Notes under the pieces: model-generated
Told to the model about the DNA's origin: nothing
Databases searched by the model: none
What the model saw: the letters and a program-made list of their open reading frames with translations, nothing else
In this document: positions 1 through 6,349 of the stretch, in pieces
How positions within the stretch are numbered: position 1 is the first letter of the stretch
Layout of the letters: each line of letters begins with the position of its first letter
Made by a program: the position numbers and the translations under genes
Origin: a virus
Strand: one strand, 5' to 3'
Virus record (IMG/VR): IMGVR_UViG_3300030329_002819
Coordinates: 1 to 20,826 of that record
Length of the DNA stretch: 20,826 bases

Positions 1-267
1 GCAGAAAAACCAGATCAACACAAGTGTGGGCATGTGATAGAATTAGATGATGGCAACTATGCAATTCAACCCAACAATAGGCTAAGGATCTTTGATCCTT
101 CTATGGCAGCCGACCCTAGCAAACCTCTCATACATAGATTAGTTAATACTAGAATATGGTCTGTGGAAGATACATCAAAATGGATAACTGATGAAAACGA
201 AGAAGGCAGTTATGATTATGAATATAAGGAGATGAAAGATGGCGAAGAAAAAAAGCACAGTAAATAA
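1..267 (+). CDS. Partial phage protein, C-terminal end
   Basis: The frame is open from base 1 with no start codon before it, so this is the 3' end of a gene that begins outside the window; it ends at TAA 265-267. The visible 88 residues are hydrophilic, contain CGH near the edge and a region reading NNRLRIFDPSMA, and end in a charged Asp/Glu/Lys-rich tail. I do not recognise the family. It is the first of a tightly overlapping rightward series, and its last 29 bases overlap the next gene. An internal GTG at 34 could be called as a start, but the open frame upstream argues against it. Position before the lysis-like gene suggests the end of a late or structural operon; that is inference. Confidence 0.6.
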   Translation, partial: AEKPDQHKCGHVIELDDGNYAIQPNNRLRIFDPSMAADPSKPLIHRLVNTRIWSVEDTSKWITDENEEGSYDYEYKEMKDGEEKKHSK

Positions 268-418
268 GGCAGGCAACTACACAAAACCTGGTATGAGAAA
301 ACGAATGTTTAATCAGATTATGGCTAGTTCAAAGGGTGGAAAACCTGGACAATGGTCAGCGAGAAAAGCCCAGATGTTAGCCAAAAAATATAAGGCAGCT
401 GGTGGGGGTTATAAGTAA
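239..418 (+). CDS. Small basic phage protein (59 aa)
   Basis: ATG at 239 lies inside the end of the preceding frame and TAA is at 416-418. The product is Lys/Arg/Gly-rich and reads MAKKKSTVNKAGNYTKP at the N-terminus, with KGGKPGQWSARKAQML in the middle and a GGGYK tail. From memory, proteins with this NKAGNYTKP...GQWSARKAQ pattern recur in marine phages as uncharacterised small genes next to structural genes. The strong basic charge suggests nucleic-acid or capsid association, but nothing shows this. The stop overlaps the start of the next frame as TAATG, so translation is probably coupled. Confidence 0.8.
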   Translation: MAKKKSTVNKAGNYTKPGMRKRMFNQIMASSKGGKPGQWSARKAQMLAKKYKAAGGGYK

Positions 419-519
419 TGATAACTTTTATTAAAAAACTTTTAGGTATAGATAGTTTAGAATATAAAGTTAGATTATTAGAAAGAAAAAACTATTGGAG
501 AGATAAATACAAAACATGA
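418..519 (+). CDS. Tiny hypothetical protein (33 aa)
   Basis: ATG at 418 overlaps the upstream stop (TAATG) and TGA at 517-519 overlaps the next start (ATGA). The peptide begins MITFIKKLLGIDSLEYKVR and has a charged C-terminal half, compatible with a short amphipathic helix followed by a basic tail. I do not recognise it. Support is purely the perfect nesting between two coupled genes in the same operon. Confidence 0.55.
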   Translation: MITFIKKLLGIDSLEYKVRLLERKNYWRDKYKT

Positions 520-641
520 AAAAAGCAAAAGCAAAAATAAAAAAAGTAATTAAAGGCTTAAAGAAAGCATCTAAGGTACATGCTGGACAAGCTAAGTCTT
601 TACAAAGCACTATTAAAAATGGTAAAAAAAAGAGATCCTAA
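516..641 (+). CDS. Small basic phage protein with HAGQAKSL motif (41 aa)
   Basis: ATG at 516 sits in an ATGA overlap with the upstream gene; TAA is at 639-641. The peptide is extremely Lys-rich (MKKAKAKIKKVIKGLKKASK) followed by VHAGQAKSLQS and a KKKRS end. Similar short proteins with a K-rich helix and a HAGQAK segment recur in marine phages from memory, with no known function. Its last 23 bases overlap the next gene. It could bind DNA or RNA through its charge; that is inference. Confidence 0.7.
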   Translation: MKKAKAKIKKVIKGLKKASKVHAGQAKSLQSTIKNGKKKRS

Positions 642-906
642 AGTAGGTACAGGCAAAAAGCCTAAAGGATCAGGTAGGAGACTTTATACAGATGAGAATC
701 CTAAAGATACTGTTAGAATTAAGTTTGCGACTCCTACTGATGCTCGTAAGACTGTTGCAAAAGTTAAGAAGGTATCTAAACCATTTGCAAGAAAAATACA
801 AATATTAACCGTTGGTGAACAGCGGGCTAAGGTTATGGGTAAATCGCAGGTAGCTAGTATATTTAAAAAGGGTAAAGAAGCTATAAGAAAAAGGAGAAAA
901 AAATAA
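619..906 (+). CDS. Conserved small basic protein, GSGRRLYTDENPKDT family (95 aa)
   Basis: I take the ATG at 619 (MVKKRDPKVGTGKKP) rather than the in-frame start at 580, because the 580 version adds residues lying wholly inside the upstream gene. The N-terminal third has the signature KPKGSGRRLYTDENPKDT, which I remember from small uncharacterised proteins of phages and large algal viruses, possibly the family labelled DUF5872 or a neighbour of it. The rest is a basic alternating pattern ending IRKRRKK. The function is unknown; conservation across unrelated viruses hints at a DNA-packaging or virion role, which is inference. TAA 904-906 overlaps the next start. Confidence 0.8.
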   Translation: MVKKRDPKVGTGKKPKGSGRRLYTDENPKDTVRIKFATPTDARKTVAKVKKVSKPFARKIQILTVGEQRAKVMGKSQVASIFKKGKEAIRKRRKK

Positions 907-1148
907 TGGCACTTGCAAAAAGTCAAAAAAGTTTAAAAGATTGGGGAAAGCAGAAATGGCGTACAAAATCTGGAAAAAAGTCGAGCATTACTGGAGAAAG
1001 GTATTTGCCTTCTGCAGCAATAAAGAGTTTAAGTGCTGCGGAGTATGCGGCAACGACAAGGGCAAAACGAAGAGATAGTAAAAAAGGTAAACAACATAGT
1101 AAGCAACCAAAAAAGATTGCTAAAAAAACAGCTAAATACAGGAGGTAA
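906..1148 (+). CDS. Conserved small basic viral protein (80 aa)
   Basis: ATG at 906 overlaps the upstream stop as TAATG. The sequence is MALAKSQKSLKDWGKQKW, then TKSGKKSSITGERYLPSAAI, then LSAAEYAATTRAKR and a KKGKQHSKQPKKIAKKTAKY tail. The pattern SLKxWGKQKWRTKSGK...TGERYLP...EYAATTRAK...KKGKQ..KQPKKIAKKTAKYR is one I remember as widespread in marine phages and algal viruses, always uncharacterised. It is strongly basic throughout with no membrane segment. A perfect GGAGG lies at its 3' end (1141-1145) and serves the next gene. Confidence 0.85.
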   Translation: MALAKSQKSLKDWGKQKWRTKSGKKSSITGERYLPSAAIKSLSAAEYAATTRAKRRDSKKGKQHSKQPKKIAKKTAKYRR

Positions 1149-1153
1149 TAGCT

Positions 1154-1324
1154 ATGCCAATGGGACCAGGAACATATGGGTCTAAAAGAGGAAGACCTAT
1201 GAAAAAGAAAGGTGGCAAAAAAGTCACTGGAAAAAGAACAAAACTAGACATGGACAAAGATGGTAAACTAACTAAAAAAGACTTTGCTATGCTAAGAATG
1301 AAAAAGAAAAAAGGTAAAGCATAA
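1154..1324 (+). CDS. Small basic protein with EF-hand-like loop (56 aa)
   Basis: The ATG at 1154 is preceded by a perfect GGAGG at 1141-1145, the clearest ribosome site of this cluster. The product starts MPMGPGTYGSKRGRPMKKK and continues with a basic stretch, then a segment reading LDMDKDGKLTKKDFAMLR. The D-x-D-x-D-G-x-L-x-x-x-D/E spacing matches a canonical calcium-binding EF-hand loop (DMDKDGKLTKKD), with a short helix after it. This is a single half-site in an otherwise Lys-rich peptide. Whether it binds calcium is unknown; calcium-stabilised virions are common in marine phages, but the link is inference. Confidence 0.75.
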   Translation: MPMGPGTYGSKRGRPMKKKGGKKVTGKRTKLDMDKDGKLTKKDFAMLRMKKKKGKA

Positions 1325-1458
1325 TGCCAGGTAAAGGTTTATATGCTAATATACATGCCAAAAGAAAGCGTGGTGGTAAGATGCGTAAGAAAGGTGCAAA
1401 AGGTGCACCCACTGCTGCTAACTTTAGGAGAGCTGCTATGACAGTTAAGAAAAAATAA
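1324..1458 (+). CDS. Conserved small phage protein, MPGKGLYANIHAKR family (44 aa)
   Basis: ATG at 1324 overlaps the upstream stop (TAATG); TAA is at 1456-1458. The peptide begins MPGKGLYANIHAKRKRGG and continues KMRKKGAKGAPTAANF, ending in VKKK. This MPGKGLYANIHAKR...KMRKxGxKGAPT pattern is familiar from many cyanophage and pelagiphage genomes as an uncharacterised protein, usually close to structural genes. It is strongly basic. The function is unknown. Confidence 0.85.
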   Translation: MPGKGLYANIHAKRKRGGKMRKKGAKGAPTAANFRRAAMTVKKK

Positions 1459-1691
1459 TGGTAGCTAAGAAGTATCAAAACCCCTCAGGTGGATTAAATG
1501 AGGCAGGTCGTAAATATTTTAAAAGAACGACTGGTGCTAATTTAAAAAGACCTAGTAAAAAAGTAGGAAACAAACGTAGAGCTAGTTTCTGTGCACGTAT
1601 GAAAGGAATGAAGAAAAAACTTACTTCAGCAAAAACTGCCAATGATCCAAATTCAAGAATTAATAAAGCACTTCGTGCTTGGAATTGTTAG
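1458..1691 (+). CDS. DUF6321-like small basic protein (77 aa)
   Basis: Starts at ATG 1458 in a TAATG overlap. It reads MVAKKYQNPSGGLNEAGRKY, then KRTTGANLKRPSKK, then RRASFCARMKGMKKKL, and ends with INKALRAWNC. The order GGL.xxGRxxF/Y, tGxNLK.P, RRxSFCARMxGMKKKLT, and a terminal ALRxWxC fits the DUF6321 domain as I remember it, found in phages and algal viruses. Two cysteines lie at fixed places (SFC and the terminal WNC). The function is not known. The last 50 bases overlap the start of the lysis-like gene, the longest overlap in this operon. Confidence 0.8.
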   Translation: MVAKKYQNPSGGLNEAGRKYFKRTTGANLKRPSKKVGNKRRASFCARMKGMKKKLTSAKTANDPNSRINKALRAWNC

Positions 1692-2214
1692 TATATTTAT
1701 AATACATAATGCTATGGCTGACGATACAAAAATCAGAAACTTTCTGAATGAGATAAGAGAAGTTAAGGAGGAGTATTCTAAAGATTCTTTTGAATACTCT
1801 ATTCCTAACAAATTTATATTAACAGTTGCTACAGCAGAAACTGGCAATATGGAATTTGAGGGTGCATCTACTGCTAAAAAAGCTAATAATTTTTTTGGTA
1901 TTCATCCTACTGAAGAAGATGATTTCTTACCTACAAAAGGTGGATCTAAACTAACAAAATATGAAACACCTAAAGATAGCATTAGAGCTTTTATAGATTT
2001 AATGAAAACAGGCAGTGCCTATGAGGGTGTAAGAAAAGCAATAAATGAGGATAAACCTGTAGAAGAAATGTTTAATGCTATGGGTAGCTATGCAGAAAAA
2101 TCAGACTACACACAATTTTTAAATACAGTATTTAGAACTCGAGTAAATGATATAATTAATCCTATATTACCAAAAAGAAAACCTATAGATATTCAAATGA
2201 AGGGACTACAATAA
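1642..2214 (+). CDS. Bax/glucosaminidase-like peptidoglycan hydrolase, probable endolysin
   Basis: A protein of 190 residues with a hydrophobic N-terminus (about residues 8-22, FVLGIVSIFI) ending in an AMA/DD site, so it has an export signal or signal-anchor. That signal supports the early ATG at 1642 despite the 50-base overlap upstream. The core matches the Bax/GH73-like fold: ILTVATAETGN (about 59-69, with Glu66 as candidate catalytic acid), NNFFGIHP (82-89), KYETPKDSIRAFIDLM (106-121) and an AYEGVR segment. Family members cleave the glycan strand of peptidoglycan. Here it would act in the periplasm at lysis. No holin is obvious beside it, so a signal-arrest-release type endolysin is possible (inference). 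Confidence 0.75.
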   Translation: MIQIQELIKHFVLGIVSIFIIHNAMADDTKIRNFLNEIREVKEEYSKDSFEYSIPNKFILTVATAETGNMEFEGASTAKKANNFFGIHPTEEDDFLPTKGGSKLTKYETPKDSIRAFIDLMKTGSAYEGVRKAINEDKPVEEMFNAMGSYAEKSDYTQFLNTVFRTRVNDIINPILPKRKPIDIQMKGLQ

Positions 2215-2765
2215 TGGAAGAATTATATAGACAAACTAATAATATGCTTGGTATGAAAGAATATCTCAGTGCATATAGAACAAAACCAACTGATAATACA
2301 CCATCATTACAAACTTTATTAGAAGAATTGGGATATGATTTTACAAGAGATGATAATAATAATCTTGTAGGCATGCAAAAAAGTCCTGATCCTAATTTAC
2401 CTAAATTAACAAGTGTATTAGATGCATACAGACATGCAGCATTTTCTGCAATAGAAGCTAATAAAAGAGGATCTACAATGGCTGCACTAATGGGTGTAGG
2501 TAAAGAAGGTATGGATGCTCTTAAATTTGGTAAAGGAGTTATTACAGGTAGAAATGAAATAAGTAATATTCCTAAGTATATGGATGCAACGAGTACAGAT
2601 TTTTATAATAATAAAGTTGGTAGAAAATTTAGTGCAACAAAAGCTGATGCATTACAAGAATTAAACAAAGTATTTATTAATCAATTAAATAGAATGAAAG
2701 AAGAAGGTACAAATTTTAAATTTAAAGAAAACGTAGATTTTAAATTTGCTGATCAGAGTTATTAA
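2214..2765 (+). CDS. Phage protein with DAYRHA...DFYNNKVGR signature (DUF6973-like)
   Basis: ATG at 2214 directly overlaps the last base of the upstream stop. The protein has 183 residues and no signal or membrane segment. The centre holds LDAYRHAAFSAIEA (about 69-82), GVGKEGMDALKFGKG (94-108) and DFYNNKVGRKF (129-139). The order D-x-x-RHA, then a Glu-containing helix, then D-x-x-NN-x-x-GR is what I remember from DUF6973-type domains found in phage and polymorphic toxin-like proteins, with His, Glu and Asp as possible metal or catalytic residues. It is the last gene of the rightward operon. A lysis or virion-associated enzyme role fits the place, but is not shown. Confidence 0.75.
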   Translation: MEELYRQTNNMLGMKEYLSAYRTKPTDNTPSLQTLLEELGYDFTRDDNNNLVGMQKSPDPNLPKLTSVLDAYRHAAFSAIEANKRGSTMAALMGVGKEGMDALKFGKGVITGRNEISNIPKYMDATSTDFYNNKVGRKFSATKADALQELNKVFINQLNRMKEEGTNFKFKENVDFKFADQSY

Positions 2766-2811
2766 AAAAGGGAGAGCCTAACTTAATAGACTCCCCCACG
2801 CAGGCAACACG

Positions 2812-2850
2812 AAGACCACTTGACTTTTTAGTCTGGTGGTCTTTTTTTTT
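2812..2850 (+). terminator. Rho-independent terminator of the rightward operon
   Basis: The arms AAGACCAC (2812-2819) and GTGGTCTT (2836-2843) form an 8-bp stem, continued by GAC/GTC across a small internal loop, and are followed by an uninterrupted T run to 2850. It lies 47 bases after the last rightward stop. The T run is also used by the convergent leftward gene, whose last codons are read through it. Confidence 0.9.
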
Positions 2851-2947
2851 GGTCGTAATATTTGTGACGATATAAATTTCTATCACCCCAACGTTTACGC
2901 CAAAACCAGTTACTTAGTGAACTAGCATAACTTTCTAATTTATCCAT
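2828..2947 (-). CDS. Small hypothetical protein, SLSNWFWRKRWGDR (39 aa)
   Basis: I use the ATG at 2947 (MDKLESYASSLSNWFW), because the longer frame up to 3034 has a start region without a ribosome site and overlaps the next gene. Even at 2947 no clear Shine-Dalgarno is seen. The peptide is Trp- and Arg-rich (SLSNWFWRKRWGDRNLYRHK), which looks like a conserved small phage protein from memory. It is the most distal gene of the leftward block; its last codons lie inside the terminator of the convergent operon, so the two transcription units meet here. Confidence 0.5.
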   Translation of the reverse strand: MDKLESYASSLSNWFWRKRWGDRNLYRHKYYDQKKRPPD

Positions 2948-2972
2948 GATATAGTTATGCCATAAGTAATAT

Positions 2973-3209
2973 CTAAACTTTTTGTATAAGTTGTTTAATA
3001 TCATCTTGTAATTTCCTACCCACAGAGTTAGCATGATTGATTACAGCAGCACATAGATTACCATGATAGGGATAACCTTTTAATGCCTCTCTAACTTTAG
3101 CTACAGGTTTACCACCATAATCAATTACAATAGCATTATTTTTATTAAGACCTATTTTTAACTCAAATAATATTCCAGTATATTTATCTAAATTATTTTT
3201 TTCCGTCAT
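2973..3209 (-). CDS. Hypothetical protein (78 aa)
   Basis: The ATG at 3209 (MTEKNNLDKYTGILFELK) is preferred over an upstream GTG at 3218, since a GGGAG element lies about eight bases before it. The protein alternates short strands and helices (LNKNNAIVIDYGGKPVAKV) and ends with a basic helix. I do not recognise the family. It overlaps the upstream gene by 17 bases, consistent with coupled translation at the far end of the leftward operon. Confidence 0.7.
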   Translation of the reverse strand: MTEKNNLDKYTGILFELKIGLNKNNAIVIDYGGKPVAKVREALKGYPYHGNLCAAVINHANSVGRKLQDDIKQLIQKV

Positions 3210-3384
3210 TTGCACCACTCCCTGACGTAGGTGTAAGTGTAGATATATTATTCATAAGTTTTACTACTTCACCATACGGTCTAGTCATAAGATATCTCAT
3301 GATATCCATAAGTTGTTCAGAACTTATAATATAAGTTCTTGGGGTAGGTTTTTGTTGTTCTTGTTTTTCTTCTTTCTTTTCCAT
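3193..3384 (-). CDS. Hypothetical protein (63 aa)
   Basis: Starts at ATG 3384 with a strong AGGAGG about four bases upstream. A very charged N-terminus (MEKKEEKQEQQKPTPRTY) precedes a helical segment SSEQLMDIMRYLMTRPYGEV and a Ser/Gly/Thr tail. The first part is probably disordered and the second may mediate self-association. No family is recognised. It sits in the tail of the leftward operon, 11 bases after the next upstream gene. Confidence 0.75.
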   Translation of the reverse strand: MEKKEEKQEQQKPTPRTYIISSEQLMDIMRYLMTRPYGEVVKLMNNISTLTPTSGSGANDGKK

Positions 3385-3395
3385 CTATCCTCCTA

Positions 3396-3620
3396 TTAAA
3401 ATGGTATATCATCATCATTATTAGAATAATCATCTTCAATAGTTTTTATCTTATCTCTTGCACATGTAATTATATCTAATTGTTTATCTATCTCTTCAAC
3501 AAACTGGGGATGTTCTCCAACACCTACAGGTTTATCAAAGAAAACTTCTATGGTAGCCTTTGCTACTTTTATTTCTGCCTCATATTTAGCTTTTAAAGCA
3601 TCAATAAATTTTTCTCTCAT
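3396..3620 (-). CDS. Conserved phage protein with PVGVGEHPQFVEEI motif (74 aa)
   Basis: ATG at 3620 overlaps the upstream stop by one base, with AGGAG about seven bases before it. The N-terminal helix (FIDALKAKYEAEIKVAKAT) is followed by FFDKPVGVGEHPQFVEEIDK and a second helix with an acidic tail ending DDDIPF. The helix-VGVGEHP-helix pattern is one I remember from many T4-like and other phage genomes as an uncharacterised small protein. The acidic C-terminal tip resembles those of ssDNA-binding proteins, but the protein is too small and helical for that call. Confidence 0.8.
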   Translation of the reverse strand: MREKFIDALKAKYEAEIKVAKATIEVFFDKPVGVGEHPQFVEEIDKQLDIITCARDKIKTIEDDYSNNDDDIPF

Positions 3621-3805
3621 TATTCCACTCCTTTAAATTGGTAGTATTTATCTTCTACTAAATCCTCATCATCAAAATAAGGATTAGTTTTTGCTGCTTT
3701 ACATCCTCTAGCATCTCGTATGGTTTGATTTAACGTTCTACCTTGACGTAAACAACCTGATACAAAATCTTCAACTTCTATTATTGCTTGTTTTACTGCA
3801 CCCAT
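3620..3805 (-). CDS. Hypothetical protein (61 aa)
   Basis: ATG at 3805 is preceded by AGGAGG about 12 bases upstream, inside the overlapping upstream gene. The first half is a helix (MGAVKQAIIEVEDFVSG), then LRQGRTLNQTIRDARGCK, and an acidic end with the motif NPYFDDEDLVEDKYYQF. Small phage proteins beginning MGAVKQAIIEVEDFV recur in pelagiphages from memory. The function is unknown. It overlaps the upstream frame by 35 bases. Confidence 0.75.
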   Translation of the reverse strand: MGAVKQAIIEVEDFVSGCLRQGRTLNQTIRDARGCKAAKTNPYFDDEDLVEDKYYQFKGVE

Positions 3806-3926
3806 CGTTTTGCTCTGCCTCCTTTAATTGTTCAGTTAATTTATTTATTTTATCTTGTATTTCTAAGGCAACTTCGTATAACATATTTATCTTACCAAGT
3901 AAAGCCATTTTTTCACCGTGCGTCAT
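3771..3926 (-). CDS. Small coiled-coil protein (51 aa)
   Basis: This short gene has an excellent AGGAGG four bases before ATG 3926, and the start forms an ATGA overlap with the stop of the DUF3310 gene. The product reads MTHGEKMALLGKINMLYEV, then ALEIQDKINKLTEQLKEAEQ, a clear amphipathic heptad helix, and then a polar tail that overlaps the next gene in another frame. The ribosome site and coupling make it a convincing gene. The role is unknown; dimerisation is likely from the coiled coil. Confidence 0.75.
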   Translation of the reverse strand: MTHGEKMALLGKINMLYEVALEIQDKINKLTEQLKEAEQNDGCSKTSNNRS

Positions 3927-4240
3927 TTAACCTCCTTTATTAATCTATTTAGATACCATTGTGCTTTTTCTAAATCTTGCAATGGCTCTCCTTTAAATTT
4001 ATATCTAGAAACATATTTTAAAACATTACCTTTTAGATATCCATGATATTCATCATCTGTCATACAATCCTGTATTACATCTATAGTTTCTTTTTTACCA
4101 TACTTGTAATGTGCAGGTGAATTAACATTATCGTGCTTTCTCTCGTTCTCATATGAAACATCATGACTATAATCTTTTTCATATTTATATGTTCTTTTAT
4201 TATCTATAGGTTGTTCAAATATATAATTATCTTCTTCCAT
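3923..4240 (-). CDS. DUF3310 protein (T7 gp1.7-related family)
   Basis: A protein of 105 residues. The first ~35 residues are polar and probably variable; the DUF3310 domain follows: VNSPAHYKYG (39-48), ETIDVIQDCM (51-60), GYLKGNVLKYVSRYKFKG (67-84) and DLEKAQWYLNRLI (89-101). This is the standard spacing of the family. T7 gp1.7, which carries this domain, is a nucleotide kinase acting on dTMP and dGMP, so a role in nucleotide metabolism is reasonable, but many members are untested. It overlaps the metallophosphoesterase upstream by 14 bases and the coiled-coil gene downstream by four. Confidence 0.88.
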   Translation of the reverse strand: MEEDNYIFEQPIDNKRTYKYEKDYSHDVSYENERKHDNVNSPAHYKYGKKETIDVIQDCMTDDEYHGYLKGNVLKYVSRYKFKGEPLQDLEKAQWYLNRLIKEVK

Positions 4241-4970
4241 ATTCTTTCCTTATAGCTTTCATATCAATAGTTTCCATATTATAAGATCCATTATTAACTT
4301 CTCTCTTCACAATAATACCACTCCACCACATATGTTGTGTATCTTTAGCAAAAAACTCAGGGTGTGTCAAATAACATCCTGCAGATAGTGCTTGCAATTT
4401 TCTACCATTAGGTAACGTAGCCATAGCATAATCTAATAGATGACAATGCCCAACAGTAGCAGATACTTTATGTTTATTTAAAATTGATCTAGCAATATTT
4501 TCACCTGATATTGCACGACCCATTATGCCATTTGGTAAATAATGAACATAGTGTATACCACTAATTACTTTTATCTCTTTGAAAGGCACTTCTTGCCAAC
4601 CATATTCTTTAAATTGTAAATCTGATATTGACATCTTACCTTCTAATTCAGGGTTCTCATCTACAAATCTATCTATTCTATCTTCGTGATTACCATGAAT
4701 CATTATCTTTCTAGGTTTATGTTTACCTAAACCTTTATTAAATAAAGCTAGTGCTTGATGAGAGTGATCCATATCTTTCTCATAACGTCTACCTTCAAAA
4801 GATTTTTTACCTCTATCATAAGAGGATAAAGAATCCATACTACAAAAGTCACCCATGCATATTACATGAGTAGCTTTTACATCTGCGGCTAATCTACCTG
4901 CCCACAGAAATCTTTCATTGCTTGCTTTAGGTGTGCAATGAGGGTCACCTATTACAACGTGTGTTGCCAT
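4227..4970 (-). CDS. Calcineurin-like metallophosphoesterase
   Basis: A 247-residue protein with all the metal-binding blocks of the superfamily: GDPHC (8-12, Asp9 and His11), GDFCSMDSL (40-48), GNHEDR (93-98), a HYVHYLP segment (about 140-146) and GHCH (174-177). The active site thus looks complete for a two-metal phosphoesterase. Family members cleave phosphomonoesters or diesters in nucleotides, nucleic acids or proteins; the substrate cannot be read from the sequence. Phage members commonly lie near replication genes, as here. ATG at 4970 overlaps the upstream stop by one base. Confidence 0.92.
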   Translation of the reverse strand: MATHVVIGDPHCTPKASNERFLWAGRLAADVKATHVICMGDFCSMDSLSSYDRGKKSFEGRRYEKDMDHSHQALALFNKGLGKHKPRKIMIHGNHEDRIDRFVDENPELEGKMSISDLQFKEYGWQEVPFKEIKVISGIHYVHYLPNGIMGRAISGENIARSILNKHKVSATVGHCHLLDYAMATLPNGRKLQALSAGCYLTHPEFFAKDTQHMWWSGIIVKREVNNGSYNMETIDMKAIRKEYGRR

Positions 4971-5305
4971 TAGTTTAACTCCTTATCACGTTTCTGTTTT
5001 AAAAATTCCAAGAAATCTACTACATTAGATTCATCATCAAACTCTGATACTGCACTAATAGTAAGATCTCTTGTTTGCTTTTTCTTATCATCAGCAAATC
5101 CACGAAGGCCCCATAGAAACGTAGAATGAGGATCTGTAGTTGCCATTTTTATCATGCCTCTAGCTATTGTAGAACATAATTCGTACTCTTCTGTGGTCAT
5201 TTTACTTTTACTATCCATAATTATACCACACTGAAATCCTTTGTCCCAAGGACTTACAAGAACTTTTATTGAATTTAATAACAATAATTTATCTTTATTT
5301 TTCAT
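4970..5305 (-). CDS. Conserved phage hypothetical protein (111 aa)
   Basis: Starts at ATG 5305 in an ATGA overlap with the gene before it. Conserved-looking blocks are CGIIMDSKSKMTTEEYELC, STIARGMIKMATTDPHSTF and LWGLRGFADDKK. The block GMIKMATTDPHxTFxxGLRGFAxDK seems familiar from marine phage genomes, always without function. There is no signal peptide or membrane segment. The tail (VVDFLEFLKQKRDKELN) is a charged helix. Position after the exonuclease and before the phosphoesterase suggests a replication or nucleotide role, by context only. Confidence 0.8.
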   Translation of the reverse strand: MKNKDKLLLLNSIKVLVSPWDKGFQCGIIMDSKSKMTTEEYELCSTIARGMIKMATTDPHSTFLWGLRGFADDKKKQTRDLTISAVSEFDDESNVVDFLEFLKQKRDKELN

Positions 5306-5433
5306 TTATACCAATACCTCTTATAGTTTTCTTTATTATACTCTACAACTTTATGTTCATATCCTCTTTTCATACTACTTTTACCAAAATGCTCTGCCTC
5401 TTTTTCATTACTAAATATAGTGTTAGTAAACAT
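5302..5433 (-). CDS. Small hypothetical protein (43 aa; alternative start at 5484)
   Basis: I favour ATG 5433 (MFTNTIFSNEKEAEHFG), since AAGGA lies about seven bases before it. An in-frame ATG at 5484 would add a Lys-rich leader (TLYFVIYKKKKEKEYK) but has no ribosome site. The product ends KVVEYNKENYKRYWYK and resembles a short alpha/beta unit. I do not recognise its family. It overlaps the next gene as ATGA. Confidence 0.6.
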   Translation of the reverse strand: MFTNTIFSNEKEAEHFGKSSMKRGYEHKVVEYNKENYKRYWYK

Positions 5434-5558
5434 TTTATATTCCTTTTCTTTCTTTTTTTTATATATTACAAAATATAATGTCATAATGAGTTAGTGAAGA
5501 CTAGACCCCTCAAACTAATCTCCACCAATCTCGTCTCCCAACAAGGAAGTCTGTAATA
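5434..5558 (-). other. Gap with purine-rich transcript strand and no clear gene
   Basis: On the leftward strand this holds a run of GGAGA/GAGGGG-type purine blocks (about 5490-5545) and, nearer the next gene, a weak promoter-like pair (ATGACA with TATAAA 15 bases on). A TTAGT/ACTAA inverted repeat encloses the GGGGTC segment. None is strong enough to name. If the 5484 start is used for the next gene, the gap shrinks to 74 bases. Confidence 0.3.
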
Positions 5559-6323
5559 CTATTTATTAACATTTCTCCAAATCTTTGTTGCTGCTTGTTG
5601 TATATTCTTATCCCAGTAAAAAGGACTTGGATCAGTATTTAGAGGTGTTATTTTTATAGCATTCTCTAAATTATTTTTACACATATCAATATAATTTTCT
5701 AATGATTTAAAATCACTTAGTAATTCATCATAACCTTTTTGTACATCTTCTTCTGTAAGATCATACCATAAAGTTTTTTTAGGTGTAGCATATAATAAAG
5801 CTATAGGCTTATTGTGTACTTTAGAATATAATGCCTGTTGCCTTATATGATCTATCTTAGGTTTAGTAGGCATTCTTAAAGTAGATTTTAAATCTACTAT
5901 TATATTATCATATTCAAAATCAGTAAATAATCTCACTGGATATTTTAAACCTTCTATCTTTTCAACTTTTTCTTTTTGATAGCTAACTATATTTCTCAAT
6001 TGTCTTTCATAAAGTTTTTCCTCAAACTTCTTTGCAATATTAATTGCATTAAATATTTCGCTATCATCACTAAAAAATTTGTTTTTTTTAAATTTATGTA
6101 TTATTAACTTCTCAAAATACTTATCATCTTTTTGTTGCATACCTTTTTTAATTTTATAATACGCACCAAACTCAGCAAGATTACCCCTAACCATAGCTGG
6201 ACTACTAGATACTCTTAACCCTAATCCATAGTGCACCAGCCATTCACTGGGATTATGTTTAAATTTATTTATAGAACTAAAGCTATGTTTAAAATCTTTA
6301 TTTATAATATCTTTTAATTCCAT
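5559..6323 (-). CDS. PD-(D/E)XK exonuclease, RecB/Cas4-like
   Basis: A 254-residue protein with the RecB-family nuclease pattern: SFSSINKFKHNPSEWLVHY (14-32, as in PDDEXK nucleases starting with an S-x-x-xxxxxCP-like helix), RGNLAEFGAYY (46-56, Glu51), FTDFEYDN (133-140, Asp135), IIVDLKST (141-148, Asp144-x-Lys146), and QQALYSKVHNKP (162-173, the QxxxY block) with ALLYATPKK after it. All catalytic positions are present. No cysteines suggest the iron-sulfur cluster of Cas4. It probably processes DNA ends or recycles host DNA, filling the role of T7 gp6. It lies right after the candidate ssDNA-binding gene and the polymerase. Confidence 0.88.
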   Translation of the reverse strand: MELKDIINKDFKHSFSSINKFKHNPSEWLVHYGLGLRVSSSPAMVRGNLAEFGAYYKIKKGMQQKDDKYFEKLIIHKFKKNKFFSDDSEIFNAINIAKKFEEKLYERQLRNIVSYQKEKVEKIEGLKYPVRLFTDFEYDNIIVDLKSTLRMPTKPKIDHIRQQALYSKVHNKPIALLYATPKKTLWYDLTEEDVQKGYDELLSDFKSLENYIDMCKNNLENAIKITPLNTDPSPFYWDKNIQQAATKIWRNVNK

Positions 6324-6349
6324 ATGTATCTAGTAGTATAGTCCACACA

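Noticed and set aside
684-926. Leftward open frame opposite the 619-906 gene
   Set aside because: Opposite a conserved basic protein; Leu/Phe/Ile-rich product is what reverse-complemented Lys codons give.
4343-4371. Leftward TTGACA in the metallophosphoesterase gene
   Set aside because: The -10 at 17 bp (TAAAGA) is weak and lies within conserved codons.
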